64,000 bases of DNA from Proteles cristata cristata (GCA_017311185.1 JAESUZ010000480.1:310001-374000), one strand, 5' to 3'; numbered from the stretch's first letter, positions 34,781 through 47,380 are shown. Translations and numbers: made by a program. Notes: generated by a model from the sequence alone, not told the origin.

Positions 34781-37699
34781 GGGTAAATAATTCAATTTAA
34801 AATTTATGAAGGGGTTCCATGATAGATATATGCTGTTTGTGTTGAACACATATGACAAATCAGAATAAAATAAATCTGTCTTGATGATCTGAACATATAT
34901 TACATAGAGTAAATTTTCCTTTACAACATTTTAATTATTTAGATTCATTTTAGGGTATAGTACTTCAATACATTATACCTTTGAGTCCATTCAAAATAGG
35001 CATAAGAAAAGTGACAACAGATATGAATAACAAATGTTCTATTCGCCCATGGCATAAGAAAATCAAAATAGAGTGAAACACAGAAAAAAGTAATATGAAA
35101 ACTTGTTGCCCTGAGGTTAAAAAGTATTTGCCTAATATGTCATGTGGAATTGTTTCAAAATATATGTATATCTTTGGTAAAATGATTCTATCAATCTGTG
35201 ATAATATGATGAACCATTTCTATTCAACAATTTAACATGGATAGTATAACAATAATAATATTTTAGGTAATTAAATTTTATAAAATGATACATTATTTCT
35301 TCATAAATGATATTTAATACGATAATGATTTCCTGTTCTTACAGAAATAACCATTTACTTTTAAAGCATAGGTTTTTGACAGACAGAAAGGCAAATGCTA
35401 GTTTAGTGAGTATAAGACTTCAGAAATAAAACCTCAGCTATGCATGGAAAGAAAAGTTCTTTTTCTGTACTTCAAAATAATGAACATTAATTATGCCAAG
35501 AAGAAAAAAATGTAATTATCATATCCTGGAAAATATTTTAAGCATTTTTCCAAACTTCTTTGTAAAACTAATTCTCATCACTAATGGTTTATCAAGTCAA
35601 GAGGACTCATTGGAGAAGGGCCAACTCTCGTGTCCTGATGTGTCCTGAAGCGTCTGTTAATGAGAGATCAGAGTGTCCTGCTCTTTCGCGGATAACATCA
35701 TATCTCCATGTCAGTAACTGTTAGGGATGGTTGAATATGGTGACAACAATTTCAACAGAGGCTTCCCATCATCTAAAAGTAAAAGACTTCTTCAGGCATC
35801 CCTCAGTTAGCTCTCAGGCCATTTACAGGGCATGTAAAACTTCACTCGCCCTCCAAGTCTTTCCTTTTCCTTATGGAAGAATTTAAGGATCACTCCACTT
35901 CTTTTTTTTCTACAGAATGGACTCTGCGGTATCATTTTGTCACCCTGTGGTTAGGGACCATATGCCACACTATAGCCCCTCAGAGGAACTATCATGTTGA
36001 CTTCTTCTGTATTCCTTTCCCCAAATCTTCCTGCTGCACCCACATCTTCTTCCTTGAAGCCAAATGTGTAGTCAGGGAGAAGGTCTTCTGCTCAGAGATT
36101 CTCACTAATGGCCATCTTCTTGCTTCTTTTTTGCTTCAATTTTCTCTGACCTTTTCCACAACAGAAGTTTTCTTTATCTGATTTGGGGGAAGTGATAGTT
36201 CAAGACATGGCATATGTTTAGCAGTAAAATTCCCAGATTTCTCCTTTCTGTTTCTACCATTCTGCTATAATAACTCTCTAAGCAGAAGTGGCTAATACCA
36301 CATGCTTAGGCTAGGGACATTTTTCAGACCAAACTATGATAAACTGTGGGAAATGATTACTCTAAATAAAATAACTTTTCCATAACATGTGCAATTATTT
36401 TCAGGAACTGTAAACTGAACCCATCTAATTCATTGAAATGAAAAACAAAGACTTTAAACACAACATGATGCAAAGCAAAGTGTACCCACAAAACAGTAAT
36501 GATGTTTATATTTACACTGTTAAGGTTTACCATGTTCGTGTGCTCAAGATCCCTCACCTGTACTTTCCTTTTATTCACGGCACTTAGCTTAGCTTTTGTT
36601 TCTATACTCACTGTTTCATCATCCCTGGGAAACATTAATGCCCATGTATGTAAACAATCACCTTGACTCTTCAGTTTCTTGACTTTTGATGTTCAATGAT
36701 ATTTTCTCCATATTAGCTGCCTATTTAAAATCACACCCTAGGGCTTATTATTCTCCAAACTTCTATTCTTCTCAGTAAAATAAATCAGAAACTTAAATTT
36801 ATATCTGAAGTGTCTTTTGTTCTGTTTTGCTTGCTCTGTTATGCTCCACACATTTTGAAATTTATCGAGGCATCAAAACATATCCATCATTGCACTGAAT
36901 GCTCTCTAATTAAAATCTAAATTAAAATAGTTTTTCAAGTGGATTATAAAGCAATGCTGAAGTCCATTCGTGTAAAATACAGAGTTAAACCAAATTGAGA
37001 AAGAAAGTATTCACATAAAATCATTGGCAAAAATATGAAGTCAACTGAAAGAAATAAACAGGAATAATTTCTAATCACACAAGGTAGAATTTTAGTGAAA
37101 AAACTAAACAGTCTAAAAGAGAAACTTCATGTGTAATAAAATCAAAATAACTGTAAGAAAATTTAACAAAATACCTCTAACATTGGAAGAATAAGCAATT
37201 ACAGTATTAAAAACAATACAATTGATAAAGCATTTAGAGTAGATAAAAGATAAATATTCCAAAGTAAACTTTTCTTCTGTTCTGATAATATGCACCTAAA
37301 TATAATAGATGCAATCAAAATATAACTCTCTAATCAAAAATAACTCTACAGCCTTGGACATAAATAAAAATAACTCTATAGTCTCGGATATAAATAAGAT
37401 GAAAAATCCATTTTGATAGAGCAAATGTATTAAAATATTACAAAAATAAATGTATGAAATATAGTATGGAAACATGCTTGAGATTAGGAAGATTTAATAC
37501 TATAAAATGATACTTCTCCGCAAACTTATTTTTTTTTTTACTATTTCTAAACATTCTATCGTAGTATAAATTGGCCTAACTATAACAGATATAAAGATAT
37601 GCACACAAGACAAGGCCCATGAAACAATCTACTTTACTCACTTAATCCAGCCTAGAAAGCTTCAGCAAGAGGACGGTTGAGTTGTAACCACTCTGATAG
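34781..37699. other. 2.9 kb without recognisable repeat or gene
   Basis: Mostly AT-rich. 35600-36180 is less AT-rich and carries a 102-codon + frame (35873-36181). A 92-codon minus frame lies at 36357-36635. I recognise neither, and see no splice or start evidence. Confidence 0.45.
37336..37395. repeat. 30-bp tandem duplication
   Basis: AAAAATAACTCTACAGCC... at 37336-37365 recurs at 37366-37395 with four mismatches, all transitions. Confidence 0.9.
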
Positions 37700-37860
37700 T
37701 ATTTTATCAGAAATACTCAAACTTTTGGCTGTAGGACTCATTATCTCTTAACAGTTGAAGACTCGAAAGTGGCCTTGGTTATGTGAGACATATAAATATA
37801 TGTCATATCAGAAATTAAAACAGAAATTTAAAAATATTTTTAAAAATAACTTGATCATCA
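37700..37860 (-). mobile_element. Possible hAT (MER1-type) DNA transposon fragment
   Basis: CTCAAACTTTTGGCTGTAGG, then GTTGAAGACTCGAAAGTGG, GTTATGTGAGACATATAAAT and ATCAGAAATTAAAACAGAAA resemble a widespread non-autonomous mammalian DNA element. Strand and family are uncertain. Confidence 0.4.
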
Positions 37861-38044
37861 AGATGAATTGTGTATTTTTTAGGAAAATATTTTCTACAAT
37901 GAAAATTTAGTTTAAAGAAGAGCATTATTTAACATTTTTATAACACAATAAAATGTCTGGCATAATAGAAACCAGCTGGATTTGGATAATATTTTGTATT
38001 CAAAATATTGCAATGCGGTATTTGTTTGGAATATATTTCAAGTT

Positions 38045-38239
38045 CATTATTTATTTTGAGTGAGAGAGCAAGTGGGGAAGGTGCAGAGAGGGAAAGGGGG
38101 AGAGAGACTCCCAAGCATCTCTGCACCCACCACCAGTACAGAGCCCAATGCGGGGCTCGAACTTACAAACCACAAGATGCATGAACTAAGCCAAAGTCAG
38201 AAGTCAGAGGTTTAACTGACTGAACCACCTAGGCCTCCC
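38045..38239 (-). mobile_element. CAN-SINE, diverged
   Basis: Antisense copy with ATTATTTATTTTGAGTGAGA, a GCGGGGCTCGAACTTACAAA head and ACTGAACCACCTAGGCCTCC. It has a small internal duplication (AAGTCAGAAGTCAGAGG). Confidence 0.9.
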
Positions 38240-39241
38240 TAAACAGCTTTTTAAGGTAATTGTGAATATTTCCCTTTAATACTGTACCAAAAACCCTGAT
38301 TAGTTATAGTTTAAGGTTAGTTACAATGTAGAGTCTAAAATGAAATCAGAGAACATTTTGTACTATTTCCTTAAAGTCTGTTGATCTTACTCTGAAATTT
38401 TGCTTATGCATGATTTTGTAATATTATGCATTCATAATTGAAAAACTATTTTAATGATTCTACAGATCTTCTAAATATTGACATATTTCATTAAACAACA
38501 TCAAGATCACATTAGCTAATCGCAGTCAATGTCATCAAGACATTCTTTAAATGTTGAGAACATGTCAAGCTTAAGATTGCAGATATAAGTTTTCCAAATT
38601 ACTGATTTTTACTTGAAAGCTCAAGTTAAAAATAAGAGAGAGAGAAAAGAAAGCTCACATTTTATCGTGGGCAACAAATCTGTGTTTTTGGGGATGACAG
38701 GTACATTTCATCCATTTTCAAGAAAAAGTCTGCCAAATACCCTAATCTGAATATTCATAGTTTGTCTGTTACCTTTTTTTTAAAAAGTGCTTTTCCTTGA
38801 GACAACTATTATATATAGGTGTGATAAAGAAATGCTTTGTGCATATTTCTCATTACATTAAATATTAAAAAGCACTGACATTTAAGAAAATTCATCAAGA
38901 TCACTAGTTACTGAAATTGGCTTTGCAATTTTCTTCTTTCTGTGGGTATGTAGTATGGAAAATCATGACTCCTAGGATGTAATTGTAATTAGGTTGTAAT
39001 TGTCTTACTTTTGGCTATAGCATGTTGCTTTCCATTGCTTTTGCATCATCAAAACCAATGTCCATATAGAGATAAAGGCAAATAATACCAATAACATTTT
39101 TCTAGTTTTATAAAACAGTTTTGATTTCCTAAACTTCTGCTGATCTACCTATGTAAGGATAGTTACTTTTATTTTTCCTTTTCCTCTCATAAGCTGCTTG
39201 ACCTTAGTCTCACATCATCAAACCATGAATACTGTTTATTT
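38240..39241. other. AT-rich non-repeat stretch
   Basis: Nothing recognised. Confidence 0.5.
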
Positions 39242-39255
39242 TAAAAGCCTGCCTT

Positions 39256-39480
39256 GGGGCACCTGGTTGGCTCAGTTAGTTAAGCATCCGACTTCAGTTT
39301 AGGTCATTCATGATCTCCCGGTTTGTGAGTTCACACCCCTCATTGGTCTCTCTCTGCTAACAGCTCTGAGCCTGGAACCTGCTTCAGATTTTGTGTCTTG
39401 CTCTCTGTCTCTGATCTCTCTGATCATGCTCTGTCTCTGTCTCTCAAAAATGAATAAATGTTTAAAAAAATAAAAATAAA
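39256..39480 (+). mobile_element. CAN-SINE, complete
   Basis: Sense copy starting GGGGCACCTGGTTGGCTCAG. The tail is AAAAAAATAAAAATAAA. 14-bp duplication TAAAAGCCTGCCTT / TAAAAGCCTGTCTT at 39242-39255 and 39481-39494. Confidence 0.95.
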
Positions 39481-39494
39481 TAAAAGCCTGTCTT

Positions 39495-41209
39495 CTCAAC
39501 AATAGTCCAAAGCAACTACGAAATGCTCAGTCTGGTTCCCAAATATAAATGGGACAAAGGGAGAAAATGTCAGCCTTAACTGAAATTCCTCGCGTATAGT
39601 GTGGCAGTAATGCCCCAGCTATGGGGCAGAGAACACTTCACTCTCCGGATGATGTGTTCAAACACAGTATTTTGAACACAATGTCAGGTGAAGGGCTGAG
39701 TGAGTATCTTTAGCAAGAGGTAGCATAACACAAGATATTCTAAGTTTCTGACGCTGTGAGGGAGGACACAGTGCTTTAAAGGCAATCAACAGGGTGGCAT
39801 ATTTCTGACCCGACAGGAGCAAAGAACATAATATACATTCAAGGTTGTTCCTAGAGAAATTGGCTTTATCATATTTTGAGCTGTTATGATCTTATATCTA
39901 TTCATTGAACTGATCGAAGATAGTGCCCAACTTTCTTAATCACTTTAACTCCCGGTCCCCTACTTAAAAATTAGGACCGTGACGCCAAATTATTGCACGG
40001 TAGTACTCAATATCAATAACTATGATCCAAAAGATTTTTATATCAAGGAACATCATTTTTGGAACAGTTTTAAAACAGAATTTTGTTACCGAATTTTAAT
40101 GCATCTCAAGATATAATCTTCATTTTATCATATTTCACACAACAAATATAATGCAACATACATTATATGAAGAAAAGCTACTTTACCATATGCTCACTTA
40201 GTTCATTGAACTTAAGCATCAAACTGGCTATTATAATCTCTTTCCTATTTAATCCACAAGAAACATATTTATTAATAACTAATAACATATCCTTCAATTT
40301 TGTTAAAATTTATACCTTAGACCAGTATGTCTTTCTTGAATCCCTGTTATCTTTACTCCTTTTAAATTTTTTTGGTATAAGTTAACTTATCCTTATTTTA
40401 CAAGTGGCTAATTTTAAATGCTTTAAGCTGATTAAATACTTTTTATCCCTTTTGCTGTATAATTATCATATATTTTCCATTTTTCTTCCTCTGCATGAAA
40501 AGCAACTAGGATATTATTCTACAATATACACTTCTTTTTGCAATTTAATTTACACATTATTGCCATGTTTTAAGAGAAAACAGCAGGCTTCACAATAGTG
40601 ATCGCTTCACTTAGCTACTAAAATTTTCAAATATATTTCATTTTTTTGCATTCATCTGCAGGGAATCACATATCCATTTTTTTCATGTTCCTTTAAGATT
40701 TTTCATTCACTTCACCTCGCCCAAGGCACCAGCTGTATGTCATATCCAGACATTACGAAACGTTTGTTTGTTTTGTCACTTAGAAGTATCCTGCCCACCC
40801 CCCAAAAAAAACTCTTTCCCAAAAGATTTTTCCCCAAATCAAATTTAGTTTCCAATGATTTAAGATTAAAATGTGATTTTAGAAAACAATTGTCTCAAAT
40901 CAAAATGAATTCATAACATTGTCATCAATAATTGTCAATATGAACTTTTTTTAAACTAAATATTTTTCTTCCCAATAAACACCACCACTTTTATGTAATT
41001 ATTTCTACACTCAATCTGCCATACATATATTTACAGAATGATAAATCTAGAAGCAATATATATATTTATATTTTGTTTTTACATGTATGGGCAGAATTGA
41101 TATACATTGACTTGTGTTGAACTATTTGTTCATCTCATTTGTTTTACTAACATTTCTTAGACTATGTAAAATTGCTATCTGAAAAACTAAATTATTTTGA
41201 AAGCTCTAA
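39495..41209. other. AT-rich stretch, nothing secure
   Basis: 40140-40600 carries two short T-rich + frames (72 and 64 codons) without features. Parts of 40450-40760 could be very old LINE-1, but I cannot support it. Confidence 0.45.
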
Positions 41210-41510
41210 TATTACGTGGTGTGCATATGCCACATTTTATCTATCTTTTCAAGAATTGATGAACATTTATGTTCTCACAAGGCTTCACTATCACACATAA
41301 TACTGTCATGAATATTCTCACACATGTCCTTTTTCATGACCCTGCTAGCATTTTATGGAGATATTCCCAGGAGTAGAGCTATGAGGTTAAGGTTCACTAA
41401 ATCATGGCAAACTGCTCTCCAAAATAGCTGTAGCATTTCATGCTTTTAACATCAGTGCTGAACTCTCTATTTTGCTGTTTCTTGACAATATGCTATCTAT
41501 ACTTCTTTTT
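41210..41510 (-). mobile_element. Old LINE-1 fragment (ORF2 end)
   Basis: Antisense blocks: CATATGCCACATTTTATCTA, TATTCCCAGGAGTAGAGCTA, GGCAAACTGCTCTCCAAAAT, AGCTGTAGCATTTCATGC. These follow the order of the L1 ORF2 C-terminus. Confidence 0.7.
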
Positions 41511-41536
41511 AATTGAATAAATAATTCAATTTATTT

Positions 41537-41742
41537 GTTTATTATTTTTTGAGAGACAGAGAGAGACAGGGTGTGAGCAGAGGAGGGACAGAGAGAAAGA
41601 GGAAGACACAGAATCTGAAGCAGGCTCCAGGCTCTTGAGCTGACAGCACAAAGCCTGACCTGAGGGCTCCAAGTCAGGAGCTGTGAGATCATGACCTGAG
41701 CTGAAGTCAGCCACTTAACTGACTGAACCATCCAGGTGCCCC
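41537..41742 (-). mobile_element. CAN-SINE, complete
   Basis: Antisense copy with a 15-bp duplication TAATTCAATTTATTT / TAATTCAATTTACTT at 41522-41536 and 41743-41757. The two overlapping minus frames across it are SINE sequence. Confidence 0.95.
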
Positions 41743-41789
41743 TAATTCAATTTACTTAAACAAAAAAATAAATAATAATAATAAAAAAC

Positions 41790-42000
41790 TTTCACCTATT
41801 TCTTTTAACCCTAACACACACTGCTGACATCTGCTCTCCATATTTATGAAATTAAAAACTTTAATATTTCACATATAAAAGAGACCATCGGGTGGCCTTC
41901 CTCTTTGTGGCTTATTTTATTTAGCATAATGCCCTCAAGGTTTCTGTAACCTGGGTCACACTATTTGAAGTTGCCTTTTGATGCAGAATTAACAACTTTT
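41790..42000 (-). mobile_element. Old LINE-1 fragment (3' region)
   Basis: AATATTTCACATATAAAAGA, CTTTGTGGCTTATTTTATTT, AGCATAATGCCCTCAAGGTT are antisense L1 blocks that belong nearer the 3' end than those at 41210. The order therefore does not fit one continuous element, and these are two insertions or a rearrangement. Confidence 0.65.
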
Positions 42001-42207
42001 AAATAGTTTGTATTCTTCAAATTCTACTCCATGTGATTTCCCCGAATTATTTTTATTTGGGTGAAAAATGTTTGGATTTTCAATTTTCCAAATCTGTGTA
42101 TTAAATAAATGCAAACATCTATTAATCCATCCACTGTCCACGTTCTTTTTGCCGTCTACTGTCAACCACATTGTAAACAATGGTTCAGAAAACTCTGTTG
42201 CAGTCAC

Positions 42208-42410
42208 AGGGCATCGGGCTCAGTTGGTTAAGTGTCCAGTTTTCCCTCAGGTCATGATCTCATGGTTTGTGAGATACCGGGCTCTCTACCGTAAGTGCTG
42301 TGCCAGCTTTGGATCCTCTGTGCTCTCTCTCTGCCCCTCCCCAACTTGCACTCTCCCCTCTTTCTATCTCTCTCACTCTCAAAAATAAACATTAACAAAA
42401 AAAAAAACAA
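42208..42410 (+). mobile_element. CAN-SINE, with small deletions
   Basis: Sense copy with a damaged head (GGGCATCGGGCTCAGTTGG), TC tract near 42320-42380 and an AATAAACATTAACAAAAAAA tail. A 106-codon + frame includes it and is not a gene. Confidence 0.9.
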
Positions 42411-42876
42411 AACCCTAAACTATTGTCTTCGGGATTAAGAAAATTCAGTTGCATTTGATACTTACCTATTTCATCTGTTTTAAAAAGTAGTTTTCCAAAC
42501 TTTTCTCGTGAGATAATACTTTGGACATAGGCCTTCAAGTCCTTTATTTGTAAAGTTTACATAATTCTTTCGTATCTTTTTCTACATGTGGTACCTAAAC
42601 CATTTTTTCAGAGTTCTATAGATATTGCTGCACTTGTTTCTGCCAAATATTGATTCTACTCCATTGTGATTTTTTTGAATGTCATCTTGATTATAGACAA
42701 TGTGTTTAGGTATTATGCATCATACTGTTTTTATATGTAATATATTGCCAATATTCAATATCAGAGTTTTAAATAGCAAGGTTTCGTCATTGTTCATATT
42801 TTGTTCATACATACTTTGTTTATATACCTTCTTCCCTAATTGCTAATAATTATTAATAGACTGTGAACTAAATATT
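42411..42876. other. AT-rich interval, nothing recognised
   Basis: May contain very old LINE-1 sequence, but no block is clear enough to call. Confidence 0.4.
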
Positions 42877-42893
42877 TCAAAAATACAATTCTT

Positions 42894-43113
42894 TTTTTTT
42901 AATTTTTTTAATGTTTTATTTATTTCTAGGAGAGAGAGAGAGACAGTGTGAGCAGGGGAGAGTCAGAGAGAGGGAGTCACAGACTGAAACAGGCTCCAGG
43001 CTCTGAGCTGGCAGTCAGCACAGAGCCCAACGCGGGGCTCGAAACCACGAACCGTGAGATCATGACCTAAGCGAAAGTCGGACGCTTAACCGACTAAGCC
43101 ACCCAGGGGCCCC
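42894..43113 (-). mobile_element. CAN-SINE, felid young-type subfamily
   Basis: Full antisense copy with a perfect 17-bp duplication TCAAAAATACAATTCTT at 42877-42893 and 43114-43130. Nearly identical in head and tail to the copies at 324 and 6085. Confidence 0.97.
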
Positions 43114-43130
43114 TCAAAAATACAATTCTT

Positions 43131-43484
43131 ATTATTAATAAATTCACCAATTATTCACAATTTTTTCTTATTCACAAATTAAATTCACAAATTTATTTGA
43201 CTCTACATTTCATTTTAGACTTGCTTTAAACGGTGATAAGGTTTTAAAGTATCTTCTACTTAATTATTTAGTGCATCAGTTATTTAAAAGAGAATATATT
43301 TTACTAAGAAGGAAACAATTTCAAGTATAGTTAAAATGAATAAAGTCACCAAAACCAGGGGACTGCTTTCAAATTATCAAGACCTCAGGATGTAATAACT
43401 AGGTTATTTGTAATAAACAAATAACTAGGAGGCATTAAAAACAAATTCCCATAAGGTTTCATATATTGTGTCTTCTTTTTCTTT
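43131..43484. other. AT-rich interval, nothing recognised
   Basis: Starts with the SINE target duplication and is followed by TTCACAAATT repeats near 43140-43195. Confidence 0.5.
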
Positions 43485-43697
43485 TGAGACATATTTTGAT
43501 CTGTCATTTGATTTCTCATTTGCCCCACTGTTTGTGCAGTAGTGTATTATCTAATACTTACATATTAAATATTTAACATTTACAGTGTATATTTTCCAGC
43601 TTTGTTTTATTGTTGATCTTTAGTTTGTATCTTTGTGGCTGGAAAATACACTTGGCATGAAATCAGTCTTCTTAAATTTGTAATATGTATTTCATAT
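43485..43697 (-). mobile_element. Old LINE-1 ORF2 fragment
   Basis: TATTTTCCAGCTTTGTTTTA, TTGTGGCTGGAAAATACACT, CATGAAATCAGTCTTCTTAA match antisense L1 ORF2 from the reverse-transcriptase region. Strongly diverged. Confidence 0.6.
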
Positions 43698-43766
43698 GTC
43701 TCTTTTTATGTGATTTAACCAGGGATTCTTATGTGTCTCTTTTTATGTGATTTAACCAGGGGATTC
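43698..43766. repeat. 37-bp-period tandem duplication
   Basis: GTCTCTTTTTATGTGATTTA... starts at 43698 and again at 43735, each continuing through AACCAGGG to ATTCTT. The copies are almost identical, so the event looks recent. Confidence 0.93.
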
Positions 43767-43817
43767 TTCTGTCAGTTCTTGTAAAAATGTTTATCCATTT
43801 TTCTTGGATGGAATGTT

Positions 43818-43900
43818 ATACATGTATATGTATGTATATATGTATGTATGTATGTATGTATATGTATGTATATATGTATGTACATATATACATATATATA
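43818..43900. repeat. (TATG)n/(TA)n microsatellite
   Basis: About 80 bp of TATG/TACA/TATA units. An open frame across it gives a Tyr/Ile/Thr-rich repeat peptide and is not a gene. Confidence 0.95.
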
Positions 43901-44029
43901 AACTTAGAACCGTGTGTTCTGAAATATAATTCAAGTAAAAAATAAATATTCTTGTTAAAAAACCACAATAATTTTAACTGAGGATAATCATTTAAAATAG
44001 AGCATATCAGAGGGGAGAAATAGGTGAAG

Positions 44030-44185
44030 GGGGGCACTAAGAGTACACGTATCATGATGAGCTCTGAGTAATGATGTACACAATTGTTGAATCACTATGC
44101 TGTGCACCTGAAGCTAATATAACACTGTATATTTACTGAAATTAAGGTAAAATCATAAAAAGTAAAAATAAATAAAGTAATTTTA
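44030..44185 (+). mobile_element. Carnivore LINE-1 3' end
   Basis: GATGAGCTCTGAGTAATGAT, CAATTGTTGAATCACTATGC, GTGCACCTGAAGCTAATATA, ACACTGTATATTTACTGAAA and a terminal A-rich run match the L1 3' end widespread in carnivores. Confidence 0.8.
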
Positions 44186-44730
44186 AAAAGAGGAGAAAGA
44201 ATACATATAAAAAACAGGTTACTATGAAAAATTCCAAATGGAGTAGAAAATGGCAAAATCGGATCAAATAAATCATATATAAATAAATAAATATATAAAA
44301 CAACTTCAGAATGTTGCATTTTGTCAAACTAAAAATAGAGGCATAAAAGAAAATAGATGTTTAATTTTCTTGGAAGCCCCTTTTAGAGTGATACTTACTT
44401 CATAATTACAGAAACAATGTAAAGTAGATATTATTAAGTGCATAAAAAAGATGGTTCATTTAGTTCTACCTTGCAAAAGTGTAAGAAAGAGTATGGGAAA
44501 GAATTGGGTTAACAAGTTTGGGGAATAAATTAGATTATGTATAAAAGAATTTCTAGGTATAACATGTTTCTATACAAATTCGGTAAAAAAAAAGAGCTGT
44601 GAGTAAATCCATTATTTCACATGTGTATTATCTCACAAATACTCCTCATTAGCCTCACAAGCTGCAAAGAACTTGGATGGTAAACTTGTGACTCTAGAAT
44701 CTTTGCTCTAAGGATCATGCTTCGCTATTT
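44186..44730. other. AT-rich interval, nothing recognised
   Basis: Minus frames at 44095-44327 are Phe/Ile/Tyr-rich readings of AT-rich DNA. Confidence 0.5.
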
Positions 44731-44830
44731 TGTTTTTATTAAAAAAAATTTTTTTTTCAGTATAGTTAACACAATGTTACATTAGTTCCTGGTGTACAAC
44801 ATAGGGTGGGTGGTTATTTTAATTTGCATA
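44731..44830 (-). mobile_element. LINE-1 3' end, short
   Basis: T-run then CAGTATAGTTAACACAATGT, TACATTAGTTCCTGGTGTAC, AACATAGGG: complement of a 3' L1 end related to the one at 44030. Confidence 0.75.
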
Positions 44831-44904
44831 TGACTCACTTGTGAATCATTTTTTTAAAGGAACTTTTGATACTGTTGAATGGGGTCTGGGGTTTTGCATT
44901 TCTT

Positions 44905-45108
44905 TTTGTTTTTATTTATTTTTCAGAAAGAGAGAGAGGCAGAGTGTGAGTGGGGGAGGGGCAGAGAGAGAGGGAGACACAATCCTGAGCAGGCTACAGG
45001 CTCTGAGCTGTCAGAATAGAGCCCCACTTGGGGCTTGAACTCAGAACTACAAGATCAAGACCTGAGCTGAAGTCAGTTGCTTAATTGACTGAGCCTCCCA
45101 GGTGCCCC
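44905..45108 (-). mobile_element. CAN-SINE
   Basis: Antisense copy with TTTATTTATTTTTCAGAAAG, a GA tract and GAGCCTCCCAGGTGCCCC. CTGGGGTTTTGCA (44886) / CTGGGATTTAAGCA (45108) may be a decayed duplication. Confidence 0.93.
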
Positions 45109-45121
45109 TGGGATTTAAGCA

Positions 45122-45962
45122 GTTTTCAGCAGAAAGTGATGCCGCTGTTATAGGACAACACTTAGATTACTGAAGCTTTCGATTGCTGCCTGATACTTTC
45201 TCTTTCCAGGAGTGAATGCTTAAGCCAGACACTCATTAAAGTTCAGTGTTCTGCAGTGGTAGCTTTTCATTCACAACGTCTATCAGAATTTGAAAGCAGA
45301 AATTGTGTGTTTTCAGTTTTCATTCCTGTGTCCTCATTCCTTCTTTGATTATTTTTTCATAAATGCTTGCTCTCATTTCATTTGTATATATTGTACATAT
45401 ACGTAAATACATATACATACACATACATTAAAAAGGTGATTCTGTTGGAAGCATGATTCAAAAATTTTTGGAACTAGTTTTTATTACCATTCAACTAATT
45501 TACAATGAATTGATTGTGGTTTTCACTTTTAATGAACTATATTTGATTTTTGGCACTTCAACTTTGTGTGACTGTTTTGAGGCAAGCTGCGCACTCACAA
45601 CTGGTCTGTGTTCATGTACATTAGATGTGTAATCCACAAGATAGGACTCTTCTAGTTACTCATACTTGAGAGTATCAAGATTTCTGCATATGTCCCATTT
45701 AAGGAAAAGTATTAAATGCACAATACATTTATTTTACATTTGAGAATATAATAGTTTGAGAATGGAGGAAAGAATTCTCACAGTACATTTTCATAAAATA
45801 AGATTTTGTTGAGATCATTGATGTTTATTTACCACTCCCTTTCCTCATCCCTAACGTATGATTTTTTTATATTTTTCCTGCTTAGTTTGAATATCGCAAC
45901 CAGGTACTTACTTTTATCTCACAGTCTTACTAGTAGTAGACTTAAATGTTTATTATCAAAAT
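45122..45962. other. Non-repeat stretch, nothing recognised
   Basis: A small TACATA-type run lies near 45395-45428. Confidence 0.5.
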
Positions 45963-46134
45963 TAAAAATTATTTATCTATTTATTTTAAGAAAGAGACAG
46001 AGAGAGAGAGAATCCCAAGGAGGCCCTATGCACACAGCTGAATGTGGAGCTTGATCTCATGAATCGTGAGATTATGACCTGAGCCAAAATCAAAGAGTTG
46101 GGGGCTTAAACGACTGAGCCACCCAGGCACTCCA
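45963..46134 (-). mobile_element. CAN-SINE, internally deleted
   Basis: Antisense copy at about 170 bp instead of 210: the GA tract passes directly to ATCCCAAGGAGG, losing part of the body. Head GACTGAGCCACCCAGGCACTCC. Confidence 0.9.
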
Positions 46135-47379
46135 GATAAGTGAGAGTCTTTTAGTTCCCTCAGATTCTCATCCTGTGTCTTGAATTGGATCCTCAAAAAT
46201 TCGTGGTAAAGATTTAATCCAAATTCACCCAAGGTAATTTTCTTCCCTCTCCTCCCCAAATCATATTTTTACTTTAGTGATTGGATAGTGAGTTTGTGCC
46301 TAGTACTTATATAAGATTCCACCCTATTGTTAACAGTAAAGTTTCCTCACGCATGGCTGGTAAATCTTACAAAAAATTTCTACCTGCTTGAAGGTATTTT
46401 TCTATATTTTTATATTCAATTTTTCATTTCAAGAAGATCGTTTGATGGGGAGAGTGTGCTAGATATCGTTTAACTTGCTCAACTAGATTCTGTTCAATAT
46501 TATTCTTACTAGCATGATTTTTCAGGAAGTTAAATACCTGAAGGGTAGAGGTAATTTTAATCCAATTTTATTGTTAAATCAAGCATACATACTCCCTATC
46601 TATATTGTAACCCTTTCATTTAAAGCATCAGGAAAAACTCGCCTCATTATTATCTTATACACATTCAATCACCAATAGCTCTTCTTAAATATTTCAATTG
46701 TACCTTTTAAATTTTCCTTATTGCATTATTCTACTAATCATAGACTATCCCTGGCCTTGCTTTATATGCTATTTCACAGAGAGTCTTTGCACAGACTTCC
46801 ATTTCATACTGCCACCATGATAAATTAAATGTCTTGCCGAGGGAGGTGATTACTACTGCTTGGCTTTTCTTAAGTTATTCATGGTTGCTAGTGTGATTAA
46901 GAAATAATTGTTTGATTTATTTACTTATCTATGCAGCTTATGGGAGATGCTATGTATTTGACCATAACATCTTTCTTAATTCATTCATGTGAAAGCATAG
47001 ACTATGACATAATTAAATAATCTCTCCATGGATGACAACGTTAACTATAGTCTTTATATGTCATTTGTCAGTCAAAGTGTAAAACAAATCTGTAGGATGA
47101 GGAAAATTAGAATTTCTTTCCTATATTAATGACTATGTCTCAGTTGCCTTCTTTTATGCTTATATATTCCTATGGCTCTTGTGTAACCATGTGAGAATGG
47201 GGTTTATATAATTGTGGTTTTCAGAGCATGGTCATGAGAAGAGTGCTAAAGTGTTTCCATGTTTGTATTAAGCAAATTAATGTATGGAGAAATATGTGTG
47301 GTCAATGGAACAAACATCATGGACTATTGAAAGGTTACTGAAAAGATATGAGAGACACTATAGCTTATCAGTCATTTTT
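46135..47379. other. AT-rich non-repeat stretch
   Basis: Nothing recognised. Confidence 0.5.
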
Positions 47380-47380
47380 A

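Noticed and set aside
43816..44055. 79-codon minus frame with Tyr/Ile/Thr repeats
   Set aside because: Translation of the (TATG)n microsatellite.
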